A stretch of 64,000 nucleotides of DNA from Planctomyces sp. SH-PL14. Its GTDB lineage: Bacteria; Planctomycetota; Planctomycetia; Planctomycetales; Planctomycetaceae. Shown here piece after piece: positions 54,801 to 63,136 of this stretch; position 1 is the stretch's first letter; every line of letters begins with the position of its first letter. The translations under genes were made by a program, and so were the position numbers. The notes beneath the pieces are model-generated. The model worked only from the letters and a program-made list of their open reading frames with translations, made no database searches and was not told where the DNA came from. The stretch lies in the NCBI RefSeq assembly GCF_001610835.1, contig NZ_CP011270.1:5908001-5972000 (forward strand). The letters run 5' to 3'.

Positions 54801-57800
54801 AGGTCCGGAACATCGCGGAAGTGACGATCGCCGTGGCGAACGGGGACCTCTCGAAGAAGATCACCGTCGACGTCCGCGGCGAAATCCTGGCCCTCAAAGA
54901 GACCATCAACACGATGGTCGACCAGCTCCGCTCGTTCGCCTCGGAAGTGACCCGCGTCGCCCGCGAGGTGGGGACCGACGGCAAGCTCGGCGGTCAGGCC
55001 CAGGTGCCCGGTGTGGCGGGGACGTGGAAGGACCTGACCGACTCCGTGAACTCGATGGCCTCCAACCTGACCGACCAGGTGCGGAACATCGCCGACGTGA
55101 CGACCGCCGTCGCCCGGGGGGACCTCTCCCGGAAGATCACCGTCGACGTGAAGGGGGAAATCCTCCAGCTCAAAGAGACCGTCAACACGATGGTGGACCA
55201 GCTCTCCGCCTTCGCCTCGGAAGTGACCCGCGTGGCCCGCGAAGTCGGAACCGAAGGGAAGCTCGGGGGCCAGGCGCAGGTGCTCGGGGTCGCCGGGACG
55301 TGGAAGGACCTGACGGACAACGTGAACTCGATGGCGTCGAACCTGACGGGGCAGGTTCGAAACATCGCCGACGTCACGATTGCCGTGGCGAACGGAGACC
55401 TGTCGAAGAAGATCACCGTCGACGTTCGCGGGGAAATCCTCCAGTTGAAGGAGACCATCAACACGATGGTCGAGCAGCTCCGCTCGTTCGCGTCGGAAGT
55501 GACCCGCGTCGCCCGCGAGGTGGGGACCGAGGGACGGCTCGGGGTGCAGGCGGTCGTCCCCGGCGTCGGGGGGACGTGGAAGGACCTGACCGACTCCGTC
55601 AACACGATGGGCTCGAACCTGACGGCCCAGGTGCGGAACATCGCGGAAGTGACGACCGCCGTGGCCCGCGGGGACCTCTCGCGGAAGATCACCGTCGACG
55701 TGAAGGGGGAAATCCTGGAGCTCAAGAACACCATCAACACGATGGTGGACCAGCTCAACGCCTTCGCGTCGGAAGTGACCCGCGTGGCCCGCGAGGTGGG
55801 GACGGAAGGGAAGCTCGGCGGTCAGGCGCAGGTGTCGGGAGTCGCCGGGACCTGGAAGGACCTGACGGACAACGTGAACTTCATGGCCTCGAACCTGACC
55901 GACCAGGTCCGCGGGATCGTGAAGGTCGTGACCGCCGTGGCGGACGGGAACCTGCGGCAGAAGCTGACCGTGCAGGCCAAGGGAGAAGTGGCGGCCCTCG
56001 GTGAGACGATCAATAACATGACCGACACGCTCGCCACGTTCTCCGAGCAGGTCATCAGCGTGGCCCGCGAGGTGGGGGTCGAAGGGCGGCTCGGCGGGCA
56101 GGCGAACGTCCCCGGCGTGTCGGGAACGTGGCGCGACCTGACGGACAACGTGAACCTCCTGGCGGGGAACCTGACGACGCAGGTCCGGGCCATCGCCGAG
56201 GTGGCGACCGCGGTCACCAAGGGGGACCTGACCCGCTCGATCCAGGTGGCGACCCGCGGGGAAGTGGCCGAGCTCAAAGACAACATCAACACGATGATCG
56301 CCAACCTCCGCGAGACGACCGAGCGGAACAAGGAGCAGGACTGGCTGAAGACGAACGTGGCCCGCTTCACCAGCATGCTCCAGGGGCAGCGGGACCTCGT
56401 GACCGTCGGCAAGATGTTGCTCGCGGAACTGGTCCCGCTCGTGAACGCCCAGCAGGGGGCGATCTACCAGATGGCGGACTCCGACTTCGACGTCCCGACG
56501 CTGAAGCTCCTGGCGGCCTATGCCCGGACCATGCACCAGAAGGACCGGATCGGGATCGGGGAAGGGCTGGTCGGCCAGTGCGCCTCCGGCAAGCAGCGGA
56601 TCCACCTCACCGACGTGCCGCGGGACTACATCCTGGTCCAGTCGAGCCTCGGAGAGACGCCGCCGTCGAGCATCGTCGTGTTGCCGCTCCTCTTCGAAGG
56701 GCACGTCAAGGCGGTGATTGAGCTCGCCTCGATCCATCCCTTCACCGCGACGAACCTGACCTTCCTGGAGCAGCTCACGCAGAGCATCGGGGTCGTGCTC
56801 AACACCATTGAGGCGACGATGCGGACCGAAGGGCTCCTGACGCAGTCGCAGCAGCTCACGGTCGAGCTCCAGTCGCGGCAGAGCGAGCTCCAGCAGACGA
56901 ACGAGGAGCTGGGGACCAAGGCCAAGCTGCTCGCCGAGCAGAACGAGGAAGTGGAACGGAAGAACCGCGAAGTGGAGCAGGCCCGCCGGGCCCTCGAAGA
57001 GCAGGCCGCGGAGCTGGCCCTCACCTCCAAGTACAAGTCCGAGTTCCTGGCGAACATGTCGCACGAGCTCCGGACGCCGCTGAACTCGATCCTGATCCTC
57101 AGCCAGCAGCTCGCCGACAACGCCCCCGGCAACCTCTCGCCGCGGCAGATCGAGTTCGCCCGCAACGTGAACTCGTCGGGGACGGACCTGCTGCACCTCA
57201 TCAACGACATCCTCGACCTGTCGAAGATCGAGTCCGGGACCGTCACCGTCGAGTCCGAGGAGATCTCGTTCAGCGCCCTGCGGGACACGATCGAGCGGAA
57301 CTTCCGGCACGTCGCCGAGAACAAGAACCTCCCGTTCGAGGTCCGGTTCTCTCCCAACCTTCCGCCGTTCCTCTCGAGCGACCCCAAGCGGCTGCAGCAG
57401 ATCCTCAAGAACCTGCTCTCGAACGCGGTGAAGTTCACGACGCACGGGCACGTGCACGTCCGGGCGGAGCTGGCCCGGACCGGCTTCTCGCCGGACCATC
57501 CGATTCTTTCCAAGGCGGACCAGGTGATCGCGTTCGCGGTCGAGGACACCGGCATCGGGGTCCCGCTCGAGAAGCAGCGGCTGATCTTCGAGGCGTTCCA
57601 GCAGGCGGACGCCGGGACCGCCCGCAAGTACGGGGGGACCGGGCTGGGGCTGGCGATCAGCCGCGAGCTGGCCAGCCTGCTGGGGGGCGAGATCCGGCTG
57701 ACGAGCGTCGCGGGGCAGGGGAGCACCTTCACGCTCTATCTGCCGGTGCGATACGCCGGCCCGACCGGGGCCGGAGCTGCCGCGCCCGACCGGAGCAGCC

Positions 57801-59062
57801 CCGTGGCGCTCCCGCAGTCGGTCGTTCCGGTCCACGCGGTCGCCGCCGAGGAGCCGATCCTCGACGACCGGGACGAGATCACCGAAGGGGACTCGGCGCT
57901 CCTGATCATCGAGGACGACCCGCATTACGCCCGGATCCTGCTGGGGCTGGCTCGCGACAGCGGGTTCAAGGGGATCGTGGCCCTGCGGGGGGCGGTCGGG
58001 CTGACGCTGGCCCGCCGCTACCGGCCGACCGCGATCTCGCTCGACATCTTCCTCCCCGACATGCTGGGCTGGACGGTCCTCAATACCCTCAAGTCCGATC
58101 CGTCGCTGCGGCACATCCCGGTGCAGATCATCACCATGGAGGAAGAGCGGCAGCACGGGCTGGCGCACGGGGCGTTCTCGTACGTCGTCAAGTCCCCCAC
58201 GACCGACAGCCTGGAAGCGGCCTTCGACCGGCTCAAGGTCTTCACCTCGCCGCGGGCCAAGCGGCTCCTGATCGTGGAGGACAACCAGATCGAGCGGGAC
58301 TCCATCGTGGCCCTCCTGGAGCACGACGACATCGAGCTCTCGGCGGTCTCGACCGGCCGCGAGGCCTACAAGGCGCTCCTCGACCGGCCGTTCGACTGCA
58401 TGGTCCTCGACCTGCGGCTGCCGGACATGACCGGCTTCGATCTCCTGGAGAAGGTCCACGCCGACCGGCACCTGCAGGAGATCCCCGTGGTGGTCTTCAC
58501 CGGCAAGGAGCTGACGGATGCGGAGCAGACCCGCCTGCGGACGATGGCCAAGAGCATCATCCTGAAAGACGTGCAGTCCCCCGAGCGCCTCCTGGACGAG
58601 ACCGCCCTCTTCCTGCACCGCGTGATCTCCGACCTGCCGATCGAGAAGCAGCGGATGCTGGAGCGGCTGCACCGCTCGAACGAGGCGCTCCGTCGCCGGA
58701 AGGTGCTGGTCGTCGACGACGACGCCCGGAACATTTTTGCCCTGACGACGGTGCTCGAAGGGCAGGAGATGGAGGTCCTCACGGCCACGAACGGACGTCA
58801 GGCGATCGAGCTGATTCAGAAGACGCCGGACCTGAGCATCGTGCTCATGGACATTATGATGCCGGAGATGGACGGGTACGAGACGATGCAGCGGATCCGG
58901 GACGACGCGCGGTTCCGGACTCTCCCGATCCTGGCGCTGACGGCCAAGGCCATGAAGGGGGACCGGGAGAAGTGTCTCGACGCCGGGGCGTCGGACTACA
59001 TCGCCAAGCCGGTCAACACGGACCAGCTCCTCTCGCTGATGCGGGTGTGGCTGTTCCGGTAA
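51863..59062 (+). CDS. Giant soluble poly-HAMP hybrid histidine kinase, 2,399 aa
   Basis: The ATG at 51863 gives 2,399 residues with no membrane segment. After about 145 residues come some 30 HAMP modules in tandem, built from 14 copies of a 92-residue unit (for example [20 protein letters not shown] and [20 protein letters not shown]). Then follow a GAF domain (about 1515-1650), a coiled coil (1655-1715), HisKA with His1734 ([15 protein letters not shown]), HATPase_c ([32 protein letters not shown]) and three receivers with Asp2061, Asp2183 and Asp2330. The layout is that of the Nik1/Os-1-like poly-HAMP kinases, which respond to osmotic and related stress, but with many more HAMP units than the fungal proteins. 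It probably works with the two DUF5985 proteins encoded just upstream. Confidence 0.95.
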   Translation: MSDKPSRGVSRKPATLGADDATQAVLADEPGRTAVAGLGVSEESDTPSSGDSQAALRQILTAMSAFRDGDFSVRLPVDWGGLEGRIADAFNQAVAQEDRITLEIKQLSVTVGKEGRLKQRLAMSGAVGGWAVRSESINTLIDDLVRPTTEVARTIGAVAKGDLSQSMELEVDGDPLQGEFLRSARLVNTMIDQLSVFTSEVTRVAREVGTEGKLGGQAQVKGVSGVWKELTESVNQMAGNLTAQVRNIADVTIAVANGDLSKKITVDVRGEILQLKEAINTMVDQLRSFASEVTRVAREVGTDGRLGGQAVVPGVAGTWKDLTDSVNAMAGNLTAQVRNIAAVTTAVARGDLSRKITVDVKGEILELKETINTMVDQLNGFAAEVTRVAREVGTEGKLGGQARAPGVAGTWKDLTDSVNSMASNLTGQVRNIADVTTAVARGDLSRKITVDVKGEILELKNTINTMVDQLNSFASEVTRVAREVGSEGKLGGQAVVPGVGGTWKDLTDNVNSMASNLTGQVRNIADVATAIAKGDLSSKITVAAQGEILELKDTINTMVDQLNGFAAEVTRVAREVGTEGKLGGQAEVPGVAGTWKDLTDNVNSMANNLTGQVRNIADVTTAVARGDLSRKITVDVKGEILELKNTVNTMVDQLNGFASEVSRVAREVGTEGKLGGQAAVPGVAGTWKDLTDNVNSMASNLTGQVRNIADVATAVANGDLSKKITVDVKGEILELKLTINTMVDQLNAFASEVSRVAREVGTEGKLGGQAQVRGVAGTWKDLTDNVNSMASNLTGQVRNIADVATAIAKGDLSKKITVDVKGEILELKNTVNTMVDQLNAFASEVSRVAREVGTEGKLGGQAAVEGVAGTWKDLTDNVNSMASNLTGQVRNIADVTTAVARGDLSRKITVDVRGEILELKNTINTMVDQLNAFASEVSRVAREVGTEGKLGGQAQVPGVAGTWKDLTDNVNSMASNLTSQVRNIAEVTIAVANGDLSKKITVDVRGEILALKETINTMVDQLRSFASEVTRVAREVGTDGKLGGQAQVPGVAGTWKDLTDSVNSMASNLTDQVRNIADVTTAVARGDLSRKITVDVKGEILQLKETVNTMVDQLSAFASEVTRVAREVGTEGKLGGQAQVLGVAGTWKDLTDNVNSMASNLTGQVRNIADVTIAVANGDLSKKITVDVRGEILQLKETINTMVEQLRSFASEVTRVAREVGTEGRLGVQAVVPGVGGTWKDLTDSVNTMGSNLTAQVRNIAEVTTAVARGDLSRKITVDVKGEILELKNTINTMVDQLNAFASEVTRVAREVGTEGKLGGQAQVSGVAGTWKDLTDNVNFMASNLTDQVRGIVKVVTAVADGNLRQKLTVQAKGEVAALGETINNMTDTLATFSEQVISVAREVGVEGRLGGQANVPGVSGTWRDLTDNVNLLAGNLTTQVRAIAEVATAVTKGDLTRSIQVATRGEVAELKDNINTMIANLRETTERNKEQDWLKTNVARFTSMLQGQRDLVTVGKMLLAELVPLVNAQQGAIYQMADSDFDVPTLKLLAAYARTMHQKDRIGIGEGLVGQCASGKQRIHLTDVPRDYILVQSSLGETPPSSIVVLPLLFEGHVKAVIELASIHPFTATNLTFLEQLTQSIGVVLNTIEATMRTEGLLTQSQQLTVELQSRQSELQQTNEELGTKAKLLAEQNEEVERKNREVEQARRALEEQAAELALTSKYKSEFLANMSHELRTPLNSILILSQQLADNAPGNLSPRQIEFARNVNSSGTDLLHLINDILDLSKIESGTVTVESEEISFSALRDTIERNFRHVAENKNLPFEVRFSPNLPPFLSSDPKRLQQILKNLLSNAVKFTTHGHVHVRAELARTGFSPDHPILSKADQVIAFAVEDTGIGVPLEKQRLIFEAFQQADAGTARKYGGTGLGLAISRELASLLGGEIRLTSVAGQGSTFTLYLPVRYAGPTGAGAAAPDRSSPVALPQSVVPVHAVAAEEPILDDRDEITEGDSALLIIEDDPHYARILLGLARDSGFKGIVALRGAVGLTLARRYRPTAISLDIFLPDMLGWTVLNTLKSDPSLRHIPVQIITMEEERQHGLAHGAFSYVVKSPTTDSLEAAFDRLKVFTSPRAKRLLIVEDNQIERDSIVALLEHDDIELSAVSTGREAYKALLDRPFDCMVLDLRLPDMTGFDLLEKVHADRHLQEIPVVVFTGKELTDAEQTRLRTMAKSIILKDVQSPERLLDETALFLHRVISDLPIEKQRMLERLHRSNEALRRRKVLVVDDDARNIFALTTVLEGQEMEVLTATNGRQAIELIQKTPDLSIVLMDIMMPEMDGYETMQRIRDDARFRTLPILALTAKAMKGDREKCLDAGASDYIAKPVNTDQLLSLMRVWLFR
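52290..56330 (+). repeat. 14 tandem 276-bp units encoding paired HAMP domains
   Basis: The motif encoding WKDLT recurs at a constant 276-bp spacing, near 52536, 52812, 53088, 53364, 53640, 53916, 54192, 54468, 54744, 55020, 55296, 55572, 55848 and 56124. Most units are nearly identical at the DNA level; the first and the last two are diverged. No indel breaks the period. Confidence 0.93.
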
Positions 59063-59083
59063 GGGGGAGAGGCGAGCGGGGGG

Positions 59084-59157
59084 CGTGAGCCCCCTGATGG
59101 AAACAGAGCGTCAGCCCCCTGATAGGAACGGAGCGTGAGCCCCTGATGGCAACGATT
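59084..59157. repeat. Three 25-bp tandem repeats between two kinase genes
   Basis: Units begin at 59084, 59109 and 59134 with the pattern CGTGAGCCCCCTGATGGAAAC. They lie just downstream of the poly-HAMP kinase. The remaining bases to 59388 include short G/C hairpins (for example CCTTTC with GAAAGG near 59311) and the start region of the next gene, with no other gene seen. Confidence 0.7.
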
Positions 59158-59388
59158 CCCTTCATGAAGAGAGGCGACCGGCGCAGAGAACCTCCAGCGT
59201 CGGTCGTCCGTGAGAGAACAACATCCTGCCAGGAACAACAAGAGACGGAAGAAAACACCATGGTCACCGTCTCTCCGTCGTCCCGGACGGGAATTTGCAG
59301 CAAAGCAGGACTGCCTTTCCACCATTGAAAGGGTGGGCGATTTTCGGTCGTCCCTGACGGGACATCACGTGCGAGGATTGTGGTTGTG

Positions 59389-61539
59389 ATGACGACATCG
59401 GGATCCGCCGATCTCCGCGACGACCGGACCGACCTCCTGGGGCCCGGCGGCGGGAGCGATCCGCCGGTGCGGATCCTGCTCGTCGACGACGACCCCAAGA
59501 ACCTCATCGTCCTGGAGTCGATCCTCGAAGATCCCCGCTACCGTCTCGTCAAGGCGGACTCCGCCGATGCCGCCCTCCTGGCCCTCGTCCAGGGGGACTT
59601 TGCGCTGATCATTCTCGACATCCAGATGCCGGGGATGAACGGGCTCGAGCTGGCCCAGATGATCAAGCAGCGGAAGAAGACGGCGACGATCCCGATCATC
59701 TTCCTCACCGCCTACTTCAGCGACGACCAGCACGTCCTGGAAGGGTACGGCACCGGGGCCATCGACTACCTCCACAAGCCGGTCAACGCGGCGATCCTCC
59801 GCTCCAAGGTGGCGGCCTTCGCGGACCTGCACCGCAAGACGCTCGACCTGGCGCAGGCCAACACGCAGCTCCAGGCGGAGATCGACGCCCGCCGCCTGGT
59901 CCAGGACGAGCTTTCGGCCCTCAACGAGCGGCTCGAGTCGCGGGTCGCCGAGCGGACCGCGGAACTGGAGACGGCCCTCCGCTCGCTGCGGGAGAGTGAC
60001 GACCGGCTCCGCCTGGCGCAGGACGCCGGGGAGGTGGGGATCTGGGCTCTCGACCTCGCCGAGTGGACCGTCACCTGGACCGACGTGGCCCGCTCGATCT
60101 TCCATCCCGGGCGGTACGGCGACACGGTCCGCTTCGACGAATGGATGGCCTGCGTCCACGAGGACGACCGGCACCGGATCGCCGAGGGGCTGGGGCGGCC
60201 TTCGACGACCGCGGGGGATGGTCTCGCCTACCGTCAGGAGTATCGGGTCCGCCATCCCGACGGGGTGGTGCTGTGGGTCGAGGCGGTCGGGGCGTTCGAA
60301 GTGGGGCCGGTCGGTCGGCCGATCCGCGTGCAGGGATGCGTCCGGGACATCTCGGAACGCAAGCAGATGGAGCTGGAGCTGAAGGAGCAGGACCGCCGCA
60401 AGGACGAGTTCCTGGCCATGCTGGGGCATGAGCTCCGGAACCCGCTCGCGCCGATCCGCAATTCCCTCTCGCTGATGCAGTTCCTGGCGGAGGAGAATGA
60501 GGAGATCCGGACCTGTCACGACGTCGTCGACCGGCAGGTGTCGCAGCTGACGCGGATCGTCGACGACCTGCTCGACGTCTCGCGCGTCTCCCGCGGGAAG
60601 ATCCGGCTGGAGCGGACGACGGTCGACCTGGCGGAAGTGATCCGGTATGCGCTCGAGACCTGCCGGCAGCAGATGGACGCCCGCCGGCATGCCGTCGAGC
60701 TCTCGTGGCCGGCCGGGCCGCTGCACGTCGCCGGGGACATGGCGCGTCTCTCGCAGGCGGTGTTCAATCTCCTCAACAACGCGGCCAAGTACACGGAGCC
60801 GGGGGGGGAGATCGCCGTGGCGCTCGGGCTCGACCCGGACGATTCCGGGACGGCGCTCGTCTCGATCCGCGACAACGGCCGCGGGTTCGACTCGAACATC
60901 GCGGCGGACCTGTTCAGCCTGTTCTATCAGGCGGACCGCACGATCGACCGGGCCGACGGGGGGTTGGGGATCGGCCTGGCGCTCGTCAAGTCGATCGTGG
61001 AGATGCACGGCGGGACGGTGTGGGCGGTGAGCGCGGGGCGGGGCCAGGGGAGCGAGTTCACGGTCCGGCTGCCGCGGCTGCGGGAGACGCTGCCCGGGGG
61101 AGAGCCGGCGGAGTCCGCGTCCGCGGCTTCCCGCGAGAATCCGGAATCGACGTCGCCGTCGGCGGTGGGTCCGGAGCGCGGGCGTCAGATCCTGGTGGTC
61201 GATGACAACCACGATGCGGCGACGACGCTGGCCCGTCTGCTGCGGCAGATGGGGCATCGCGTGCGGACGGCGCATGATGGCGAGGCGGCGCTCGCTTCGG
61301 TGCGTGAGGAGGCGGCAGAGATTGTGCTCCTCGATATCGGGCTTCCGCGGCGCGACGGGTATGACGTCTGTCGCGAGATCCGTCGGACTCCGGGGCCGCA
61401 GCCGCGGATTGTGGCGCTGACGGGTTATGGGCGTGAGGAGGACCGGGCGCGGACGAAGGAGGCGGGGTTTGACGGGCACCTGACTAAGCCGGTGCGGATG
61501 GTGGATCTGGAGCGGTTGCTGACGTCGGTGGATGGTTGA
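59389..61539 (+). CDS. Hybrid histidine kinase: receiver-PAS-HisKA-HATPase-receiver
   Basis: The ATG at 59389 gives 716 soluble residues (a GTG nine bases upstream is possible). Order: receiver with Asp77 (LIILDIQMPGMNGLELAQM), coiled coil (QLQAEIDARRLVQDELSALN and following), PAS/PAC (about 205-325), HisKA with His347 (FLAMLGHELRNPLAPIRNS), HATPase_c (FNLLNNAAKYTEPGGE, IRDNGRGF, GGLGIGLALVKSIVEMHGG) and a second receiver with Asp649 (IVLLDIGLPRRDGYDV). Its plan matches the hybrid kinase at 28007-30031. It follows the poly-HAMP kinase on the same strand by 326 bp and may exchange phosphoryl groups with it through the receivers; that is inference. Confidence 0.92.
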   Translation: MTTSGSADLRDDRTDLLGPGGGSDPPVRILLVDDDPKNLIVLESILEDPRYRLVKADSADAALLALVQGDFALIILDIQMPGMNGLELAQMIKQRKKTATIPIIFLTAYFSDDQHVLEGYGTGAIDYLHKPVNAAILRSKVAAFADLHRKTLDLAQANTQLQAEIDARRLVQDELSALNERLESRVAERTAELETALRSLRESDDRLRLAQDAGEVGIWALDLAEWTVTWTDVARSIFHPGRYGDTVRFDEWMACVHEDDRHRIAEGLGRPSTTAGDGLAYRQEYRVRHPDGVVLWVEAVGAFEVGPVGRPIRVQGCVRDISERKQMELELKEQDRRKDEFLAMLGHELRNPLAPIRNSLSLMQFLAEENEEIRTCHDVVDRQVSQLTRIVDDLLDVSRVSRGKIRLERTTVDLAEVIRYALETCRQQMDARRHAVELSWPAGPLHVAGDMARLSQAVFNLLNNAAKYTEPGGEIAVALGLDPDDSGTALVSIRDNGRGFDSNIAADLFSLFYQADRTIDRADGGLGIGLALVKSIVEMHGGTVWAVSAGRGQGSEFTVRLPRLRETLPGGEPAESASAASRENPESTSPSAVGPERGRQILVVDDNHDAATTLARLLRQMGHRVRTAHDGEAALASVREEAAEIVLLDIGLPRRDGYDVCREIRRTPGPQPRIVALTGYGREEDRARTKEAGFDGHLTKPVRMVDLERLLTSVDG

Positions 61540-62371
61540 GGGCCGGAAGAGTTCGCCACAGAGGGACATCGATCCAGGCCGGAAGATGGGCTTGGACAGG
61601 CTGTTGCCGGCGCTCGGCCGTTTCCTCAGAGAAGGGCTTTTGAAACACAGAGGCACAGAGAACACGGAGAGGGGCGGGAGGAGATGTTGAGATGTTTGTG
61701 AAACGTTTCTGGAAGCGAAGGTGGCCACAGAAAGAGGAGGTGGGCCACGGATGAACACAGATCAGGGCCGGAGCGCGAAGCCCACAGCCCCCTGTCTCCC
61801 AGGAGAAGATGGGAACACGGATTGTCGCTACGGATCGCGGATCCAGAGCCAGCCGTTCTCCGTGTTCTCTGTGCCTCTGTGTTTCAAAAATTCGAAGGCT
61901 TTTCCCGACCGCGCACGGCTCAGTCTTTGACTCAGCAATGATCGCTCAACCGGAGACGCGATCCGGCTGGGTCACTCGTCTCCGATGTGGCTCCGTTCCA
62001 TTGGAATCTGTGTTCATCGGTGTTGATCTGTGGCTGACTCCTCCTCGACCCGGAAGAGCGGTGAACACCGCGGGCCGTGCGAAGGGAGCGTGACGGCGCG
62101 GGCGTAACCTCAGCAGGGGGGCGGCGGGTATTGCTGGAGCGGGGACCGCCCCTCTTGATTCACGTTCCGCCGCGGCGCGCCGGATTTGCGCGAATTTTCC
62201 CTGATCCGCCAAAGCCCCCGGAACGCTTTCCTCCTGAACAACGTCCTGCCTGTCGCCGGCAAAGCCTCACCCCACGCCGGAACGGCCTCGCGTTGAATCA
62301 CCGCCCGCCTCGGCCCCCGCGGCGCACGATTTCCCCGAAAACACCAGAAATAAGACCCTTTCGGATTGAAC
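61540..62371. other. Gene-free region with two families of short inverted repeats
   Basis: No gene is supported across about 830 bases. A perfect 33-bp inverted repeat occupies 61638-61670 and 61857-61889 (containing ACACAGAGGCACAGAGAACA). A second pair, TGAACACAGAT near 61752 and ATCTGTGTTCA near 62004, is arranged in the same way. Base composition is lower in G+C than the neighbouring genes. Short reading frames across the repeats are not credible genes. Confidence 0.6.
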
Positions 62372-62397
62372 TATAGACAAGTTGTCTATAACTTGTC
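62372..62397. promoter_or_regulatory. Overlapping palindromic operator-like site
   Basis: TATAGACAAGTTGTCTATA (62372-62390) is a perfect 19-base palindrome around a central G, set in A/T-rich sequence. It overlaps a second inverted pair, GACAAGTT and AACTTGTC, separated by gtctat. The shape is that of a dimeric repressor operator and loosely recalls BlaI/CopY-type sites (TACA-N2-TGTA), though the bases differ. It lies about 155 bp upstream of the gene at 62545. No regulator gene is next to it in the window. Confidence 0.55.
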
Positions 62398-62485
62398 GGG
62401 AGACGGTGGGACGCCGTACTCCGCAGCCTCGAACGACGAGGCCGGTGGGTCTGACACAGCTTGGTCCTGGGCGGCTCTGCTCGAG

Positions 62486-62528
62486 CCCGCCCCCGCCCCC
62501 GCCCCCGCCCCCGCCCCCGCCCCCGCCC
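62486..62528 (+). repeat. CCCCGC hexanucleotide tract
   Basis: Six uninterrupted copies of CCCCGC run from 62491 to 62526, with partial copies at both ends. The tract lies between the palindromic site and the start of the gene at 62545. In one plus-strand frame it would encode Pro-Ala repeats in a small reading frame (62366-62548) whose stop overlaps the next start as ATGA. Confidence 0.85.
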
Positions 62529-62544
62529 TGTTTGAGAGGGTCAC

Positions 62545-62976
62545 ATGAAAGTGCTTTCCCTGCCTCTGGCTGAACTGTCGATCGTCGCCATGCTCCTCGT
62601 GGGAGTCCCCGCCCTCGAAGGGATGGTGTCGATTGCCGCCTCCGTCCTCGTCGGCGGGGAGTCGCTGCAGGTCGCCGTCCGGCTGGCCAAGACGGACGGA
62701 TCTCTCGCCGTGGGAGCCCGTCACGACGGCGAACTGGGACGACCCGTCTGGAGCGAGAAGTTCGCCGACCAGCTCGCCTACTTCGCGCCGCTGACGCAGC
62801 AGATGACGGCCGCTCCGCACGCCGGCGCCGCCGGGCCAGCCCTCACGCCGGTACCCGTCACCCGCGACCCCGGCATCCCCGCGACGCACCTTCCACCCGC
62901 CTACCTGCTCGATGCCCGAACAGCGGTCAACCCGCTCTCGACGCAGACCAGTGCCGCTCTTCAGCACGCCCTCTGA
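62545..62976 (+). CDS. Hypothetical secreted or membrane protein, 143 aa
   Basis: The ATG at 62545 follows a GAGAGGG motif by four bases. The first 40 residues are hydrophobic (LAELSIVAMLLVGVPALEGM, SIAASVLVGGESL), giving either one or two membrane helices or a long signal. The rest is Ala/Pro-rich (TQQMTAAPHAGAAGPALTPV) with no recognised motif. Third codon positions are strongly G/C, which supports coding. It is probably regulated by the palindrome at 62372. A hairpin follows its stop. Confidence 0.6.
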   Translation: MKVLSLPLAELSIVAMLLVGVPALEGMVSIAASVLVGGESLQVAVRLAKTDGSLAVGARHDGELGRPVWSEKFADQLAYFAPLTQQMTAAPHAGAAGPALTPVPVTRDPGIPATHLPPAYLLDARTAVNPLSTQTSAALQHAL

Positions 62977-62995
62977 AAGGCGCGACGGCCACCCG

Positions 62996-63015
62996 GCCCG
63001 GACATTCGTCCGGGC
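62996..63015 (+). terminator. Hairpin after the 143-aa gene
   Basis: GCCCGGAC (62996-63003) pairs perfectly with GTCCGGGC (63008-63015) around ATTC, 20 bp past the stop. No T-run follows, but the position between convergent genes suits transcription termination. Confidence 0.5.
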
Positions 63016-63136
63016 TACGTCGGGATGCGGCGGCAAGGCCAGGCGACTCAAGAGAACTCCTTGATGGGCTTCCTCAAACTCACGGGCCAGTGTCGCTGCT
63101 CCAGACAGGCCCTGCTGGCTGATAGCTGACAACTCT

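Noticed and set aside
52290-56330. Regularly spaced repeats considered as a CRISPR array
   Set aside because: The period is 276 bp, units are fully coding and in frame, and there are no short repeats with unique spacers or cas genes.
51350-58672. Very long open frame (about 2,440 codons) opposite the poly-HAMP kinase
   Set aside because: It is the mirror of a highly repetitive, G/C-rich gene; the peptide is His/Val/Asp-rich repeats with no domain, and the plus strand has clear HAMP, HisKA and receiver motifs.
59146-59328. Small frame of 60 codons between the two kinase genes
   Set aside because: It lies over tandem repeats and hairpins, lacks a ribosome-binding site, and shows no family resemblance.
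61721-62093. Small plus-strand frames in the inverted-repeat region
   Set aside because: They are formed by the ACACAGAGG-type repeats and have no coding bias.
62386-63136. Extension of the last minus-strand gene across the 143-aa gene to 62386
   Set aside because: Codon use becomes atypical after about 63190, the alternative frame gives a natural end at 63137, and the plus strand holds a better gene.
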